The notes beneath the pieces are model-generated. The model did no database searches, was not told where the DNA came from, and worked only from the letters and a program-made list of their open reading frames with translations. A stretch of DNA of 64,000 bases from Mercenaria mercenaria (lineage: Eukaryota > Mollusca > Bivalvia > Venerida > Veneridae). The stretch is taken from assembly GCF_021730395.1 (NCBI RefSeq), contig NC_069363.1, forward strand, positions 22,108,001-22,172,000. Reading direction: 5' to 3'. Below, in pieces: positions 12,447-23,723 of the stretch. The number at the start of each line of letters is the position of its first letter. Within the stretch, counting starts at the first letter, position 1. Both the position numbers and the translations under genes were made by a program.

Positions 12447-12784
12447 ATCAGTCAATCAAAGAATCAAACAAACAATCCTATATCTTACTCAGCTGACTAT
12501 TCTTAATGTATTCTAAGGTATTAAAAAATGAAGGTCTTATAAAATTTTGCAAAAATTTTACAACATAGAAAAGAAAATACTTAAAATCAGACATACAGAA
12601 CTGCCTTAACCACTGTTCATCATGTCATAAAAATCATCAACAAAACTTAAAATGAAGTACTTCTTTAATTTTAAATTTATAATATACAATTAAACATGGT
12701 GGCAACTTCCTGATATATACAAAATTGTTTTTATGTATACAAATAACAACGAAAATAAAGAAAAATATATAACAAAATGTAAAC

Positions 12785-12913
12785 GTTTCATTTGAACACA
12801 CCTCTATATAATGAACACAATTTGGTGTTTCATCTGAACACAACTCTATATAATGAACACAATTTGGTGTTTCATCTGAACACACCTCTATATAATGAAC
12901 ACAATCTGGTGTT
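12785..12913 (-). repeat. 42-bp minisatellite, 3 copies
   Basis: A 42-bp unit starting gtttcatctgaacacacctc repeats at 12785, 12827 and 12869 with few mismatches. As 42 is a multiple of three, the minus strand reads a 14-residue repeat (CVHYIEVCSDETPN). The surrounding 98-codon ORF has no other sign of being a gene. Confidence 0.85.
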
Positions 12914-13544
12914 GTTTTCTTATTTACCATCAAAATGACTTCCTGGTGAGTACCATGTCTGAAATGAACTCATGGTCTTTTGTTGACATGACCAGTCCAG
13001 TTACTTTTGATATTTACACAAATCAGATTTGTCAATTTATTGCCGATTAGCACACACAAATTAAGAGCCATTTTCCATCTGCAGGTGTCAGAGTTAGATA
13101 AAAAATTCTTACTCACTAGAAAAGCAACATGTTTTGGAACAAAAAACTGACACTGTGATCAAATAGACTTTGATATACATACAACCACGAATCAATGCTG
13201 ATTAAGATTTTTTATTTTGCTGTACAATTTAATCATAACCTTCACTGCTGCTTACTGTAAACCTAGAAATGGTTCTGCGCTATTTAAGTTAGCAACATTC
13301 GCGATTGTTGTTTCCGTGAAATTTTGTAGTCGCAAAACTACCAGCTACTGTGAACATGCGAAAGTCTGTAGTTTTCATTGGTAGTCAGCTGCATAGCTCC
13401 TCCCCAATATACAAAAGTTTTATCATGTATAAAATTTCATTCTAATATATTGTTTACATATTATTAAATAAATACCATAAAAGCTTTGATAAATGAAGAT
13501 CAGCAGAATAGTTAATTTTGACTGACATATGAAAACCAAAATAT

Positions 13545-13800
13545 GTAAAAATGGCCATAATTCAGCCAAAATATTTGACAGAGTTATGTACTCTTGCCTA
13601 CAGGCAGAGACTGTTATAATAAACAAGTGTTCAAAGTTTCAAAGCCACGTGTCAAATAGTTTTTACAAAACATGTACTTTTACGAAATCTGAACCAATTT
13701 CCAAGTCCAAAAAGGGCCATAATTCAGCCAAAATACTTAACAGAGTTATGTACTCTTGCCTACAGGTAGAGACTGTTATAATAAAGTTTCAAGTAAATAT
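13545..13800. repeat. 162-bp tandem duplication
   Basis: The segment from ggccataattcagccaaaat through tagagactgttataataa occurs at about 13553 and 13715, a period of 162 bp. It belongs to the general class of ~150-165-bp tandem repeats in this window. From 13800 to 14685 I see only AT-rich sequence with no gene. Confidence 0.7.
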
Positions 13801-14689
13801 CTTTGATGATATACAAGATATTACCATTTCATAAAAACTTTAACCAACACGGATGATGACGTGAGTAGTATAGCTTTCCATATTCTTCAAATAGTCGAGT
13901 TAAAAATGAACTGCACATCATAATAATTAGATATTTGTTAACTTTAAAGCATAACCAGTTTAACTAGATAAAATCTGAACGGATGAGAAAACTGTCAGAA
14001 CTGTTGTATTCACTGGAAATATTACAGGCTATAGTGAAAGATAGAGAAAGTGTTTCTGAAAAGAAGCAAATACATGAAAAGGTCATAGCATAAAAAAGAA
14101 AGGACAGATAAAAGAAAAATAGGAAAGGAAGGCACGTTTGAAAGGGTGGTAAAATGTAGTAAATGTCAATGTTTCTGGAAACTGAGTAAAATTATATATC
14201 TACATCTGGTACATATATAAAAGGGGAAAAAGCCTCAAAAACATTATCCTTACTGTCTATGAAAGATATTTATAATATTATCACTACTTGTACAATTTAG
14301 GGACATATTTACATTTTGCTATTTCTGCAGCATCTTTTATAAAATGTATATCTGACAAAAAGACATGACAGAAGAAGTGAAAAACAGTATTAAATCTCAT
14401 GTAGATGAATAAAATTATCAATGCCTTTGCATTGTTAATCACCTGATGGTTCAGAGTTCATTATGTACAGAATTGAACCACTGGGGCATTAGCTTACTTT
14501 GCAAGAATTAAGATGTATGTAAGTATGTACCAAAGGTACTGAATTTACAATCTTGCATAAATTGATTTCAACAAAGTGTTTAGGCAATTATTTTTTTTAT
14601 CAAAATGACGACTTGCCTTTCTATCTAAAGATGAAAATATGTCTATAAATGTATTGTATTGATTCATCATCTTTCAAAAAGATTTGTTT

Positions 14690-14985
14690 GTTTGTTTGTT
14701 TTGGGTTTAATGCCATTTTTCAACAGTATTTCAGTTATGTGACAGCAGGGGTTAACCTAACCAGACTGATCCTGGATTCTGTACCAGTACAAACCTGTTC
14801 TCCGTAGGTAACTTCCAACTTCCCCACATGAATCAGAGGTGGAGGATGAATGATTTCAGACACAATGTCTTTTATCGAATTGTCACAAAGAACAAACCCC
14901 CCTACTGGGGATCAAACTCATGACCTTGAGATCCGTAGAGCTAGTGAGCTAAGAACTATTGAGCTAAGCAGGCAGGCCCTTTAAA
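14690..14985 (-). mobile_element. tRNA-derived SINE (family 2)
   Basis: The minus strand reads ggcctgcctgcttagctcaa (A-box-like) then gagtttgatccccagtaggg (B-box-like), then a unique body. It ends in ttgggtttaatgccattttt-type sequence reversed and a TTTG microsatellite tail (plus 14685-14700). Its body differs from family 1. A TTTCAAAAAGA/TTTAAAAAGA pair at the two ends may be the target duplication. Confidence 0.7.
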
Positions 14986-15298
14986 AAGAAGCTGAAAATA
15001 TTTAAATTTCTTTAAACTTTTCTCATATCTTAAAATTTTAACTGACTGTTATTCATAAATGTATGCCCTGAAAGAGGTTAGTCATATAAACAAACTGTAA
15101 ATACATTAGAAGAAATTAAGCTTTATGTTATATATATGACTCATTAAATATCAAATTGAATATTACTTATTTCAGGTTTCATTTTGAACTTGACTTTTGA
15201 CCTATGCCCCTAAAAAAATAGGGTTATCTACTTAACACAGGTTATCATAGTATGAAGTTTGACCGATGTAGGCAAAAGTGTTCTACATTAACTGATAA

Positions 15299-16466
15299 AC
15301 AAGAGGGTCATGATGACCCTACATGTTTCAAATGTCAAACTGATGATAAAATATTAAGAAAGTCAGTAGGTCACATTCATTGTCAATGAAATTCAGTTTT
15401 ACGATTTGTATGCAAAACTGTGTATGTCATCGAAATTTCAAGGCTGTATCTTAAAAAACAAGAAAGTTGGTCATTAGGTCAAGGTCACAGTCAAGTGACA
15501 TCATATTACTTGGGGTCATCAGGTTATATAATTAATTAGTCTTGCAAATAGGATCAGATGATTTTTTAAGTACTTTTTCCTATATAACTCACATAATAAC
15601 TAAGTGACCCCAGGGCGGGGCCTCTTTTAACCCCAGGGGCATAATTTTAACAATTTTGGTAGAGGACTACCAGACAATGCATCATACCAAATATCAAAAG
15701 CCTAGGTCATATGGTTTCAGACAAGAAGATTTTTAAAGCTTTTTCCTATATAAGTCTATATTAAAAACTTGGGACCCCGAGGGTAGGGCCTCTTTTCACC
15801 CCAGGGGTACAACTGGAACAATTTTGCTTGAGGACCATAAGACAATGCTACAAAACCAAATATCAAAGGTTTAAGTTTTGTGGTTTCAGACAAGAAGATT
15901 TTTAAACTTTTTTTCCTATATAAGTCTATGTAAAACTTGGGACCCCCGGGGCGGGGCCATATTTGAACCTAGGGGGACAATTTGAACAATTTTGGTAGAG
16001 GACCACTAGATGATGCTACATTCCAAATAACAAAGCCCTAGGCCATGTGGTTTTGTACAAGAAGATTTTAAAAGTTTTCCCTTATATAAGTCTATATAAA
16101 CCATGTGACCCCCGGGGCGGGGCCATATTTGACCCTAGGGGAATAATTTGAAAAATCTTGGTAGAGGACCACTAGATGATGCTACACACCAGATGTCAAA
16201 GCCCTAGGCCCTGTGGTTTTGGACAAGAAGATTTTTAAAGATTTTCCTTTCCATTGCCATGGCAACCAGAGTTTTGCATGGAATTCAATTCTTTGAACAA
16301 TTTTGAAAAAGGGCCACCCAAGGATCATTCCTGTGAAGTTTGGTGTAATTCTGCCCAGTGGTTTTCAAGAAGATTTTTTTAGAAAATGTTGAAGGAAACA
16401 CGATGGACGATGGACATTGAGCGGTCACAAAAGCTCACCATGAGCCTTTGGCTCAGGTGAGCTAAA
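15299..16466 (+). mobile_element. Hairpin-ended tandem-repeat element, apparently complete
   Basis: The head at 15299 is aacaagagggtcatgatgac, with palindrome AGGGTCAT-G-ATGACCCT. The core has four units of ~168 bp, each with a gaccccnggggcggggcc landmark (near 15604, 15774, 15940 and 16108). The end has a ggacga run, gcggtcacaaaagctcacc and a 32-nt hairpin at 16432-16463 followed by taaaaaa. It has no ORF and no inverted terminal repeats. Hairpin ends followed by CTAA recall non-autonomous Helitron/Helentron relatives, but that assignment is inference. Confidence 0.7.
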
Positions 16467-16773
16467 AAACCAAAGTTTTTCCCCTCAAGGACAATCTGAC
16501 CATGACCTTTGACCTACTGTTCCTCAAAACAATGGGTGATCTACTGACCTGACAAGCTTCCTATCATCTGACAACTTTAGGCTTATGACAGTGTTAGAGC
16601 TATAGAGCAGTAGCCACAAGGTGTACCAACAGACCGCAGACAGGCCTACAGGAGCAAAACAATATAACCCCCTTTTTTCAAAGGCGGCATAAAAAACAAC
16701 ATCTGGTACAAAATCTGTGTAGTACTGTAGTTGTTACATAAAAACTAAAGTTCAGCTCCTCCTCAAGCTGGCT

Positions 16774-17352
16774 GAAGGTAGTTCTGCACATTTGATAAAC
16801 TGGAAGTGATGGTGTAAAGTCATTTATCTGGATAATGCAGAATAAAGCCTGGATTCGGCATAAGGAAATGAAAATAATTTTATAATTTAATGGCAACCTG
16901 TAAGTAAATTTATTACAATGGCAATGTAATTATCTTTCTTAAGTTAATATATGATATTAAAACATCTGACATGTTAAATAATTCAAAATAATGTCATAAA
17001 ACCAGCTTGATATGCGGAACACTTTAATTGTGGGCAATTATCTCAAAAACAAGCAATGGGCCTATACATTTTATTTCACCATTATTGTAGGCCAAATGTT
17101 TCATTAAAAACTACATTGTAGAAAAATTTCTTAATGCAAAATGTTATGAAAATTGTGACATTCCAATAGACTCCCAATATGAAAACTTGTGTGAGATCCA
17201 AATTTTTCAAATTAGTCTAGCAAAAAATCAAGCACACAACTCTTTTTTTATTTTCTGAATGTTCTAAGTATATTCTAAAGTTTTGAAAATTCAGAGTTTA
17301 ATCGAATTCTACATTGTAGAAAAAATTTGATCCAAACGTGCAGAACTACCCT
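16774..17352. mobile_element. TTAA-type MITE, copy 1
   Basis: The ends are aaggtagttctgcac (16774) and gtgcagaactaccct (17352), an inverted terminal repeat of about 14 bp. The interior matches the element at 59604-60177 along its length (for example gactcccaatatgaaaactt). There is no ORF of note. Flanks here no longer show an intact TTAA, but the second copy does. Confidence 0.8.
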
Positions 17353-17711
17353 AATAGCTAAATATCTTCAGTTATACAAGAGTTTGATATAAAAACATAC
17401 ATCTAACATTGAAAAATAAAAAAAGCATAGAAAACTGGTACTAAATATTAAATTTTGTAAAACCTTAAGTAGAATTTTGATTTTATTTATCATATTAAAA
17501 GTGCTTCAAACACCATTTATTTTCCTTTTCAAATACTGTTTTTGCCATACATAATTATGAATTAATTATCCGAGATCAAACAAGGTCTGTCTTTCATGAA
17601 TATCTCCTTCTTCCCCTTGCAACTTCCTTCATTTTCACAACTTTCAATTTTATCAACTGAAGTGCATGGTTTTCATCACAGGAAAAGTGGCTTATCATGT
17701 GTTCCCTCCTC

Positions 17712-18178
17712 TTATTTAATATCTAATTCCATATTCACAAGTGTCTTGAACAGTCTTGATCCACTATGGAAACAATGTATTGGATCACCCACTGTTTTAA
17801 AACCACACTTCTCGAAGAATAGAACAGCCTCTTCTGCACTTTGCAGCCTGACAGGCCTTGTTTTACACCTTTCCTTAATCATATTCACAGCATGATTAAG
17901 CATAAGTCGGCCAAATCCACAACTTTGAAAGTTCTGGTGAACAAACATGAATGACAGCTGTGGATAATATTCCGAGTCAAAGGAAACTCCTGGCTCTGTC
18001 AGACTTAAGTCTGGCAAGGAGAAGGCCAGTTGGCCTACATGAAACTGTTTGTCATATACAAATATGATTAGATTCTCTTCTGGCACATCAAATACTTCTC
18101 CAGACACTTGCCGTGCCAGATGTCGAAACTTTCCTCTAATCTTGTTATTTCTTTCCTCTAACTTCAACTGTACATTTC
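17712..18178 (-). CDS. GNAT-family N-acetyltransferase, last exon
   Basis: This is the terminal exon of a minus-strand gene. A good acceptor (ttgtacatttcag) ends at 18179, and the reading runs 155 codons to a TAA at 17712. It holds the acetyl-CoA binding motif of the GCN5-related fold, QSCGFG (Q-x-x-G-x-G), after strand LSFMFVHQNF. A C-terminal LQSAEEAVLFFEKCGF follows, the usual last helix and strand of the fold. The exon therefore covers motifs A and B; the N-terminal part lies in upstream exons to the right that I could not place. The substrate cannot be told. Extending the frame past 18178 adds intron-coded residues only. Its 5' end probably faces the MAPK15 promoter, so the two genes may be divergent. 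Confidence 0.75.
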
Positions 18179-18292
18179 CTGAAATGTACAATTCATATAC
18201 ATGTATTAGTATCTGATAATTGTGAATTTTTAAAAAAAGATTTCCTTCTAGTGGAAGCAATAAGTATTAATTCCCAAAAACGTTTCAATTCC

Positions 18293-18660
18293 CTTTTTAC
18301 ACGCCCCTGAAATGGGATGTGTTGTGCGATCCCCTGCAGAGCCCACTAAAGTTGTCTGCTCTCTAACACAAGCAGTTCATATCCAATTTTCATCAAACTT
18401 TGTCACAATGTTTATTGGCAAAATATCTAGGCCAAGACCAATATTATAAACCAGTGGATTGTCTCAGAGGCTCTGAAGTTATGGCCCTTGAGTTACATAA
18501 CATACAAATTTATCATGTCTGCTCTCTAAATTGAGTAAGTTCTTATCCAATGTTTACCAACTTGGTCACAATGTTTATCAGCATAATACCTTGACCAAAG
18601 TCAATAACCAGCTTATCCTGCAAGTGTTTCTCAGCAGTTATGGCCCTTTAATTACTCAAA
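18293..18660. repeat. ~169-bp tandem repeat, about two units
   Basis: Landmarks ccaattttcatcaaactttg (18376) and ccaatgtttaccaacttggt (18545) are 169 bp apart. Both are followed by cacaatgtttat, a ccaag/ccaaag phrase and tatggccctt. The right edge abuts a repeat head at 18664 (aacaagagctgtcggaggac). Confidence 0.65.
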
Positions 18661-18663
18661 ACT

Positions 18664-19390
18664 GTAACAAGAGCTGTCGGAGGACAGCAACGCTCGACTA
18701 TTCAATAGCCTTGTCAACTGAATGAATATAAAAGTCAAACAAGAGGGTCATGATGACCCTGGATCGCTCACCTGAGTAATATGAGCTAAATGTTTCAAAT
18801 GTCAAACTGATGATTTTTAGAACATTTTCCGATGTACAATCAAGTAACCCCTGTTATATATCTTTATGTGTTACCTTCTTTAAACAAAGTTATTATCATT
18901 TTTATTATTATTATCATTTATATTATTATAAAGTTACATAAGGACCATTTGTGTGAAATTATTTCAAAATCAGACCAGCAGTTTAGGAACTGACTTGTTT
19001 TAAGATTTGGGTTAGAATGCACTTTAGCGGTTACCCGGAAGTTAACAATGTGCATGCCCAGCAAGTTAGGGTGTTGGGGGTAAAGCAGGGGTGTCAGCAG
19101 CAGCCCCCAAACATATTTATCTAACAAGAGGACCACATGGTGCTTGGTTGCTCACCTGAGAACAGCTAGAACAAGTGAATGAAGTATTGCCATGCAATAC
19201 AAAGTCCTCTACTGGAAGGCACCTAATTTTCTCTACTGCAGTATAACATAATGAACTGATATCTGTCAATGATGTATAAACAATACTGTACTATATATAC
19301 AATATGTTATAACAAAACACTTGGATTAAAATTTAAATATATAAAAACCAACAGTTGTTTTCATATGGCATTTTTTTGGCCGATTACAAA
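18664..19390 (+). mobile_element. Three successive repeat heads without tails
   Basis: Head motifs of the hairpin-ended family lie in a row: 18668 (aacaagagctgtcggaggac), 18740 (aacaagagggtcatgatgac) and 19123 (aacaagaggaccacatggtg). The last two are followed by gctcacctgag, and the first by gctcgac. None has its own 32-nt tail hairpin before the next head. They are likely truncated or serially inserted copies in the same orientation as the full copy at 19392. Confidence 0.6.
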
Positions 19391-21114
19391 ACAAGAGGAC
19401 CATGATGGTCCTGAATCGCTCACCTCTTCCCACATGACCCAGATTTTAGTATGACGTCGTTTTTTCTATTATTTGATATAGTGACCTAGTTTTTGAGCTC
19501 ATGTGACCAAGTTTTGAACTTGACCTAGATATCATCAAGATGAACATTCTGACCAATTTTCATGAAGATCCATTGAAAAATATGGTCTCTAGAGAGGTCA
19601 CAAGGTTTTTCTATTATTTGACCTATTGACCTAGTTTTCGAAGGTACGTGACCCTGTTTTGAACTTTACCTAGATATCATCAAGGTGAACATTCTCACTA
19701 ATTTTCATGAAGATCTCATGAAAAATATGGCCTCTAGAGAGGTCACAAGGTTTTTCTATTTTTAGACCTAATGACCTAGTTTTTGACCGCACGTGACCCA
19801 GTTTCGAAACTGACCTAGATATCATCAAGGTGAACATTCAGATCAATTTTCATGAAGATCCATTGAAAAATATGGCCTCTAGAGAAGTCAAAAGATTTTA
19901 ATAATTTTAGACCTACTGACCTAGTTTTTGACCGCAGTTGACCCAGTTTCAAACTTGACCTAGATATCATCAAGATGAACATTCAGACCAACTTTCATAC
20001 AGATCCCATGAAAAGTATGGCCTCTAGAGAGGTCACAAGGTTTTTCTATTATTTGACCTACTGACCTAGTTTTTTAAGGCAAGTGACCCAGTTTCAAACT
20101 TGATCTAGATATCATCAAGGTGAACATTCTGATCAATTTTTATGGAGATCCATTCACAAGTATGGCCTCTAGAGAGGTCACAAGGTTTTTCTATTTTTAG
20201 ACCTACTGACCTAGTTTTTGACCGCATATGACCCTGTTTCGAACTTGACCTAGATATCATCAAGATGAACATTCAGACCGATTTTCATACAGATCCCATG
20301 AAAAATATGGCCTTTAGAGAGGTCAGAAGGTTTTTCTATTATTTGACCTACTGACCTAGTTTTTGAAGGCACGTGACCCAGTTTCAAACTTGACCTAGAT
20401 ATCATCAAGGTGAACATTCTGACCAACTTTCATGAAGATCTCATGAAATATATGGCTTCTAGAGAGGTCACAAGGTTTTTCCAGTTTCAAACTTGACCTA
20501 GATATCATCAAGGTGAACATTCTGACCAATTTTCATGAAGATCTCATGAAATATATGGCCTCTAGAGAGGTCACAAGGTTTTTCTATTTTTAGACCTACT
20601 GACCTAGTTTTTGACCGCATGTGACCCAGTTTCGAACCTGACCTTTAAATCATCAAGACGAATGTTCAGACCAACTTTCATACAGATCCCATGAAAAATA
20701 TGGCCTCTAGGGTGGTCACAAGGTTTTTCTATTATTTGACCTACTGACCTAGTTTTTGACCGCACGTGACCCAGTTTCAAACTTGACCTAGATATTATCA
20801 AGGCGAATGTTCTGACCAATTTTCATGAAGATCTTGTGAAATCTATGGCCTCTAGAGAGGTCACAAGGTTTTTCTATTTTTAGACCTACTGACCTAGTTT
20901 TTGACGGCACATGACCCAGTTTCGAACTTGACCTAAATATCATCAAGATGAACATTCTGACCAATTTTCATAAAGATCCCATGAAAAATGTGACCTCTAG
21001 AGTGGTCACAAGCAAAAGTTTACGGACGCACGCACGCACGCACGCACTGACGGACGACGGACACCGCGCAATCACAAAAGCTCACCTTGTCACTTTGTGA
21101 CAGGTGAGCTAAAA
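19390..21114 (+). mobile_element. Hairpin-ended element with ~146-bp tandem array
   Basis: The head is aacaagaggaccatgatggt, with palindrome AGGACCAT-G-ATGGTCCT, then atcgctcacct. The core has eleven occurrences of ctctagagaggtcac or a close variant, near 19587, 19732, 19877, 20024, 20167, 20313, 20457, 20560, 20707, 20850 and 20996. Spacing is 143-147 bp except for one 103-bp deleted unit. Two unit types (attatttgacc and tttttagacc) largely alternate. After a CGCA microsatellite (21027-21047) come ggacgacggacaccgcgcaa and a 32-nt hairpin (21079-21110) followed by taaaaa. There is no coding sequence. Confidence 0.8.
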
Positions 21115-21359
21115 AGGTGGCATAAGTTATTTATAGTAACAACAAAGGGGAAAAAAAAAATTAAAATAATAATAATAATATAAGTCCACAAGAAACTCTT
21201 TACCAGGTAAAGATAGGTCAAAACGCTCCTAAAAATTGGATGTAACATGCACGTTGTACCACAGAAAACTGGTCTCTATTTTTCCATAAGAACAGTAATA
21301 AATAAGTTACAATATAATCTATTTATAGTAAAACAAAGGGACATAATTCTAGAAACAAG

Positions 21360-22560
21360 GGTGCCTCATGGTGGTGAACATTTGTGGCAAGTCACATCAA
21401 AATCCCTCCATGCCTGAAGAAGAAATGCTCCGAACAAAGTCATTTTTGTATTTGACCTTTGGCCTCTATGTGTGACCTTGACCTTAGACCTAGGGACCAG
21501 GTTCTTGTGCATGACACTCCGTCTTATGGTGATGAACATTGGTGCCAAGTAATATTAAAATACCTTTAAGGATTGTTGTTACCGACTGGACAGCAAAAAA
21601 GCCCTTTTGGCCTTTGACTTCCAAGTGTGACCTTGACCTTGCAGCTAAGGGCTCGGGTGTTACACACAACACATTGCCTCATCCAGGGGAATAATTGTGC
21701 AAACTGATATTTAAATCCTGTTTTGCATGACAAAGTTATAGACCGGACAGGAAAAAGTCCCATTGACCTCTGATCTCAAAGTGTGACCTTGACCTTTAAG
21801 CTAGGGTTCTGGGTGTTGCGCATGACATGTTTTCTCATCATGGGGAACACTTATGCCAAGTAATATTAAAATCCCTTCTCGGATGGCATAGTTATGGACT
21901 GGACAGGAAAAAAGCCCTTTTGGCCTATGACTTCCAAGTGTGACCTTGACCTTGCAGCTAAGGGCTCAGGTGTGCACACAACATATTGCCTCATCCAGGG
22001 GATTAATTGTGCAAACTGATATTTCAATCCTGTTTTGCATGACAAAGTTATTGACCGGACAGGAAAAAGTCCCATCGACATTTGACCTCCAATTGTGACC
22101 TTGACCTTTGAGCTAGGGGTCCGGGTTTTGCACATGACACTTTGTCTCATCATGGGGAACACTTATGCCAAGTAATATTAAAATCCCTTCACGGATGGCA
22201 TAGTTACGGACCAGACAGGAAAAAAGCCCCATTGACCTTTGACCTCCAATTGTGACCTTGACCTTTGAGCCAGGGGTCCGGAATTTACGCATGACACTTT
22301 GTCTCATTATGGGGAACATTTGTGCCAAGTGATATTAAAATCCCTTAATGAATGACAGAGTTATGGACCGGACACAAAACAGACCCTGTTCACGCTAGGT
22401 AAACATTTGACTATCAAGTGTGACCTTGACATTTGAGCGAGGGATCTGAAAGTTGTGCATGACACATTGTCTTATTATGAGGTACATTTGTGCCAAGTAA
22501 TATTGAAATCCCTTCATGGATGGCATAGTTATGGACTGGACAGGAAAAAAGCCTTGTTGA
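21360..22560. repeat. ~156-bp tandem array, about seven units
   Basis: The landmark gttatggaccggacagg (with variants) lies near 21574, 21732, 21889, 22044, 22199, 22356 and 22526, so the period is 155-170 bp. Each unit carries tgtgaccttgaccttt, the reverse complement of AAGGTCAAGGTCAC. Short ORFs on the minus strand recur at the same period and are artefacts of the repeat. Confidence 0.8.
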
Positions 22561-22649
22561 CCTTTAAATCTGGTTTAGAAACTGACAGTGCATTATATCT
22601 TAGATGTGCAAGAAAATTTCTGAAGATGTTTAATGTGGCTTTAATTTAG

Positions 22650-23690
22650 TTGTATTGATATAATTTTACATATTGCATGTATTAATGAAAAAGATAGCGA
22701 TCCAACGATCTCAACAATGACGAATATCCGTACTCAAACTTTTGGTCAGATTCGTGGATATCGGAGTACTTGGATACTCGTTACAGCCCTACCCATAAGT
22801 CTAGGTCCCCAGCAGGAGTTTGTCTAAATGGCAGATATATTATGACTTTTTTGGATTTTTTAATGTCTTCGTTTTCTTAAACAGTACAATGCAGATACAG
22901 GTAAGGCTAAGAGGGATGACAACTATAAAATATCAGATCATAAAATATTAAAGTCATCCCGATATGCCAAATGAGTAGCGATAAGTCTAGGGTACGATAA
23001 CTTTTAAGTAAGTGTGCTGAGATACACTCTGTAAGGAACTTAGTTGTATTAAGTTATTCAAGCGCCTGAATGACCCTGATCGGCGACATGCATGTTGGTG
23101 TGCTGTACACATATTCTTTTTTTTTAAAAAGTAAATGCCCCCAGGAGGCGATGCCAAGATTACGCCGAAATTCGTCATTTTGATAGCGATAATTTTTTTA
23201 AGATTTTTGTTGCAAAAAAAATGATTTTCTGCATATTCCATGCGATATGGGTTAATCAGTTGGATTAACACATTTGTAGCATATCTACCTTGACAATAAA
23301 GAAGTCTGCCTTTTGACATTTCTTTATTTTATTTGAAGTGAAAAAAACGCGAAATCATATTATATCAAAACAATATCATTTCCGGTGCGTTGTGCACTTT
23401 GACCTCCCGTTGATTGTCCTGACAACAGCACATAAATGCTCAACATTTGATGACGTAATTATTTTTGTCTAGAAAGTAGTTATACAAAATAATTCATACC
23501 CATAATCTTTTAAGATACCTAATGTATGGTACAAAAACATTACTTACCATAAAATAGGTATTAATTATAAATGGAAAAACGAATCCTTAGTATCTAATTT
23601 CTAAATAATCACAAATAATCGCTGATCAATGTGTTCAGTTGCACTATTTTCTTTAATGTAAGTTGAATGTAACATGTGTTACCAGGTTAA
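22650..23690. other. Likely shared upstream region of GNAT and MAPK15
   Basis: This is the non-repetitive interval between the repeat block and the MAPK15 start. A minus-strand ATG at 23178 opens a frame beginning MTNFGVILASPPGGIYF. It could be part of a first exon of the minus-strand GNAT gene, but no donor of the right phase is clear, so I do not annotate it as coding. Confidence 0.3.
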
Positions 23691-23711
23691 ATGGCTGTTG
23701 TCGTAGAATGA
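23691..23711 (+). promoter_or_regulatory. Short upstream ORF before MAPK15 start
   Basis: ATG GCT GTT GTC GTA GAA TGA encodes six residues and ends 12 nt before the MAPK15 ATG at 23724. A uORF this close could limit initiation at the main start. It counts only if the transcript begins upstream of 23691, which is not shown. Confidence 0.4.
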
Positions 23712-23723
23712 AATTAAGTCAAA

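Noticed and set aside
12637-12933. 98-residue minus-strand ORF with a 14-residue repeat
   Set aside because: It is explained by the 42-bp minisatellite; the rest is AT-rich with no domain.
21490-22328. Series of 60-98 residue minus-strand ORFs with similar sequences
   Set aside because: They repeat with the ~156-bp tandem array and have no other coding sign.
22987-23319. 110-residue minus-strand ORF
   Set aside because: It includes the MTNFGVIL frame that may be a GNAT first exon, but there is no donor of the right phase and most of the ORF is AT-rich noise.
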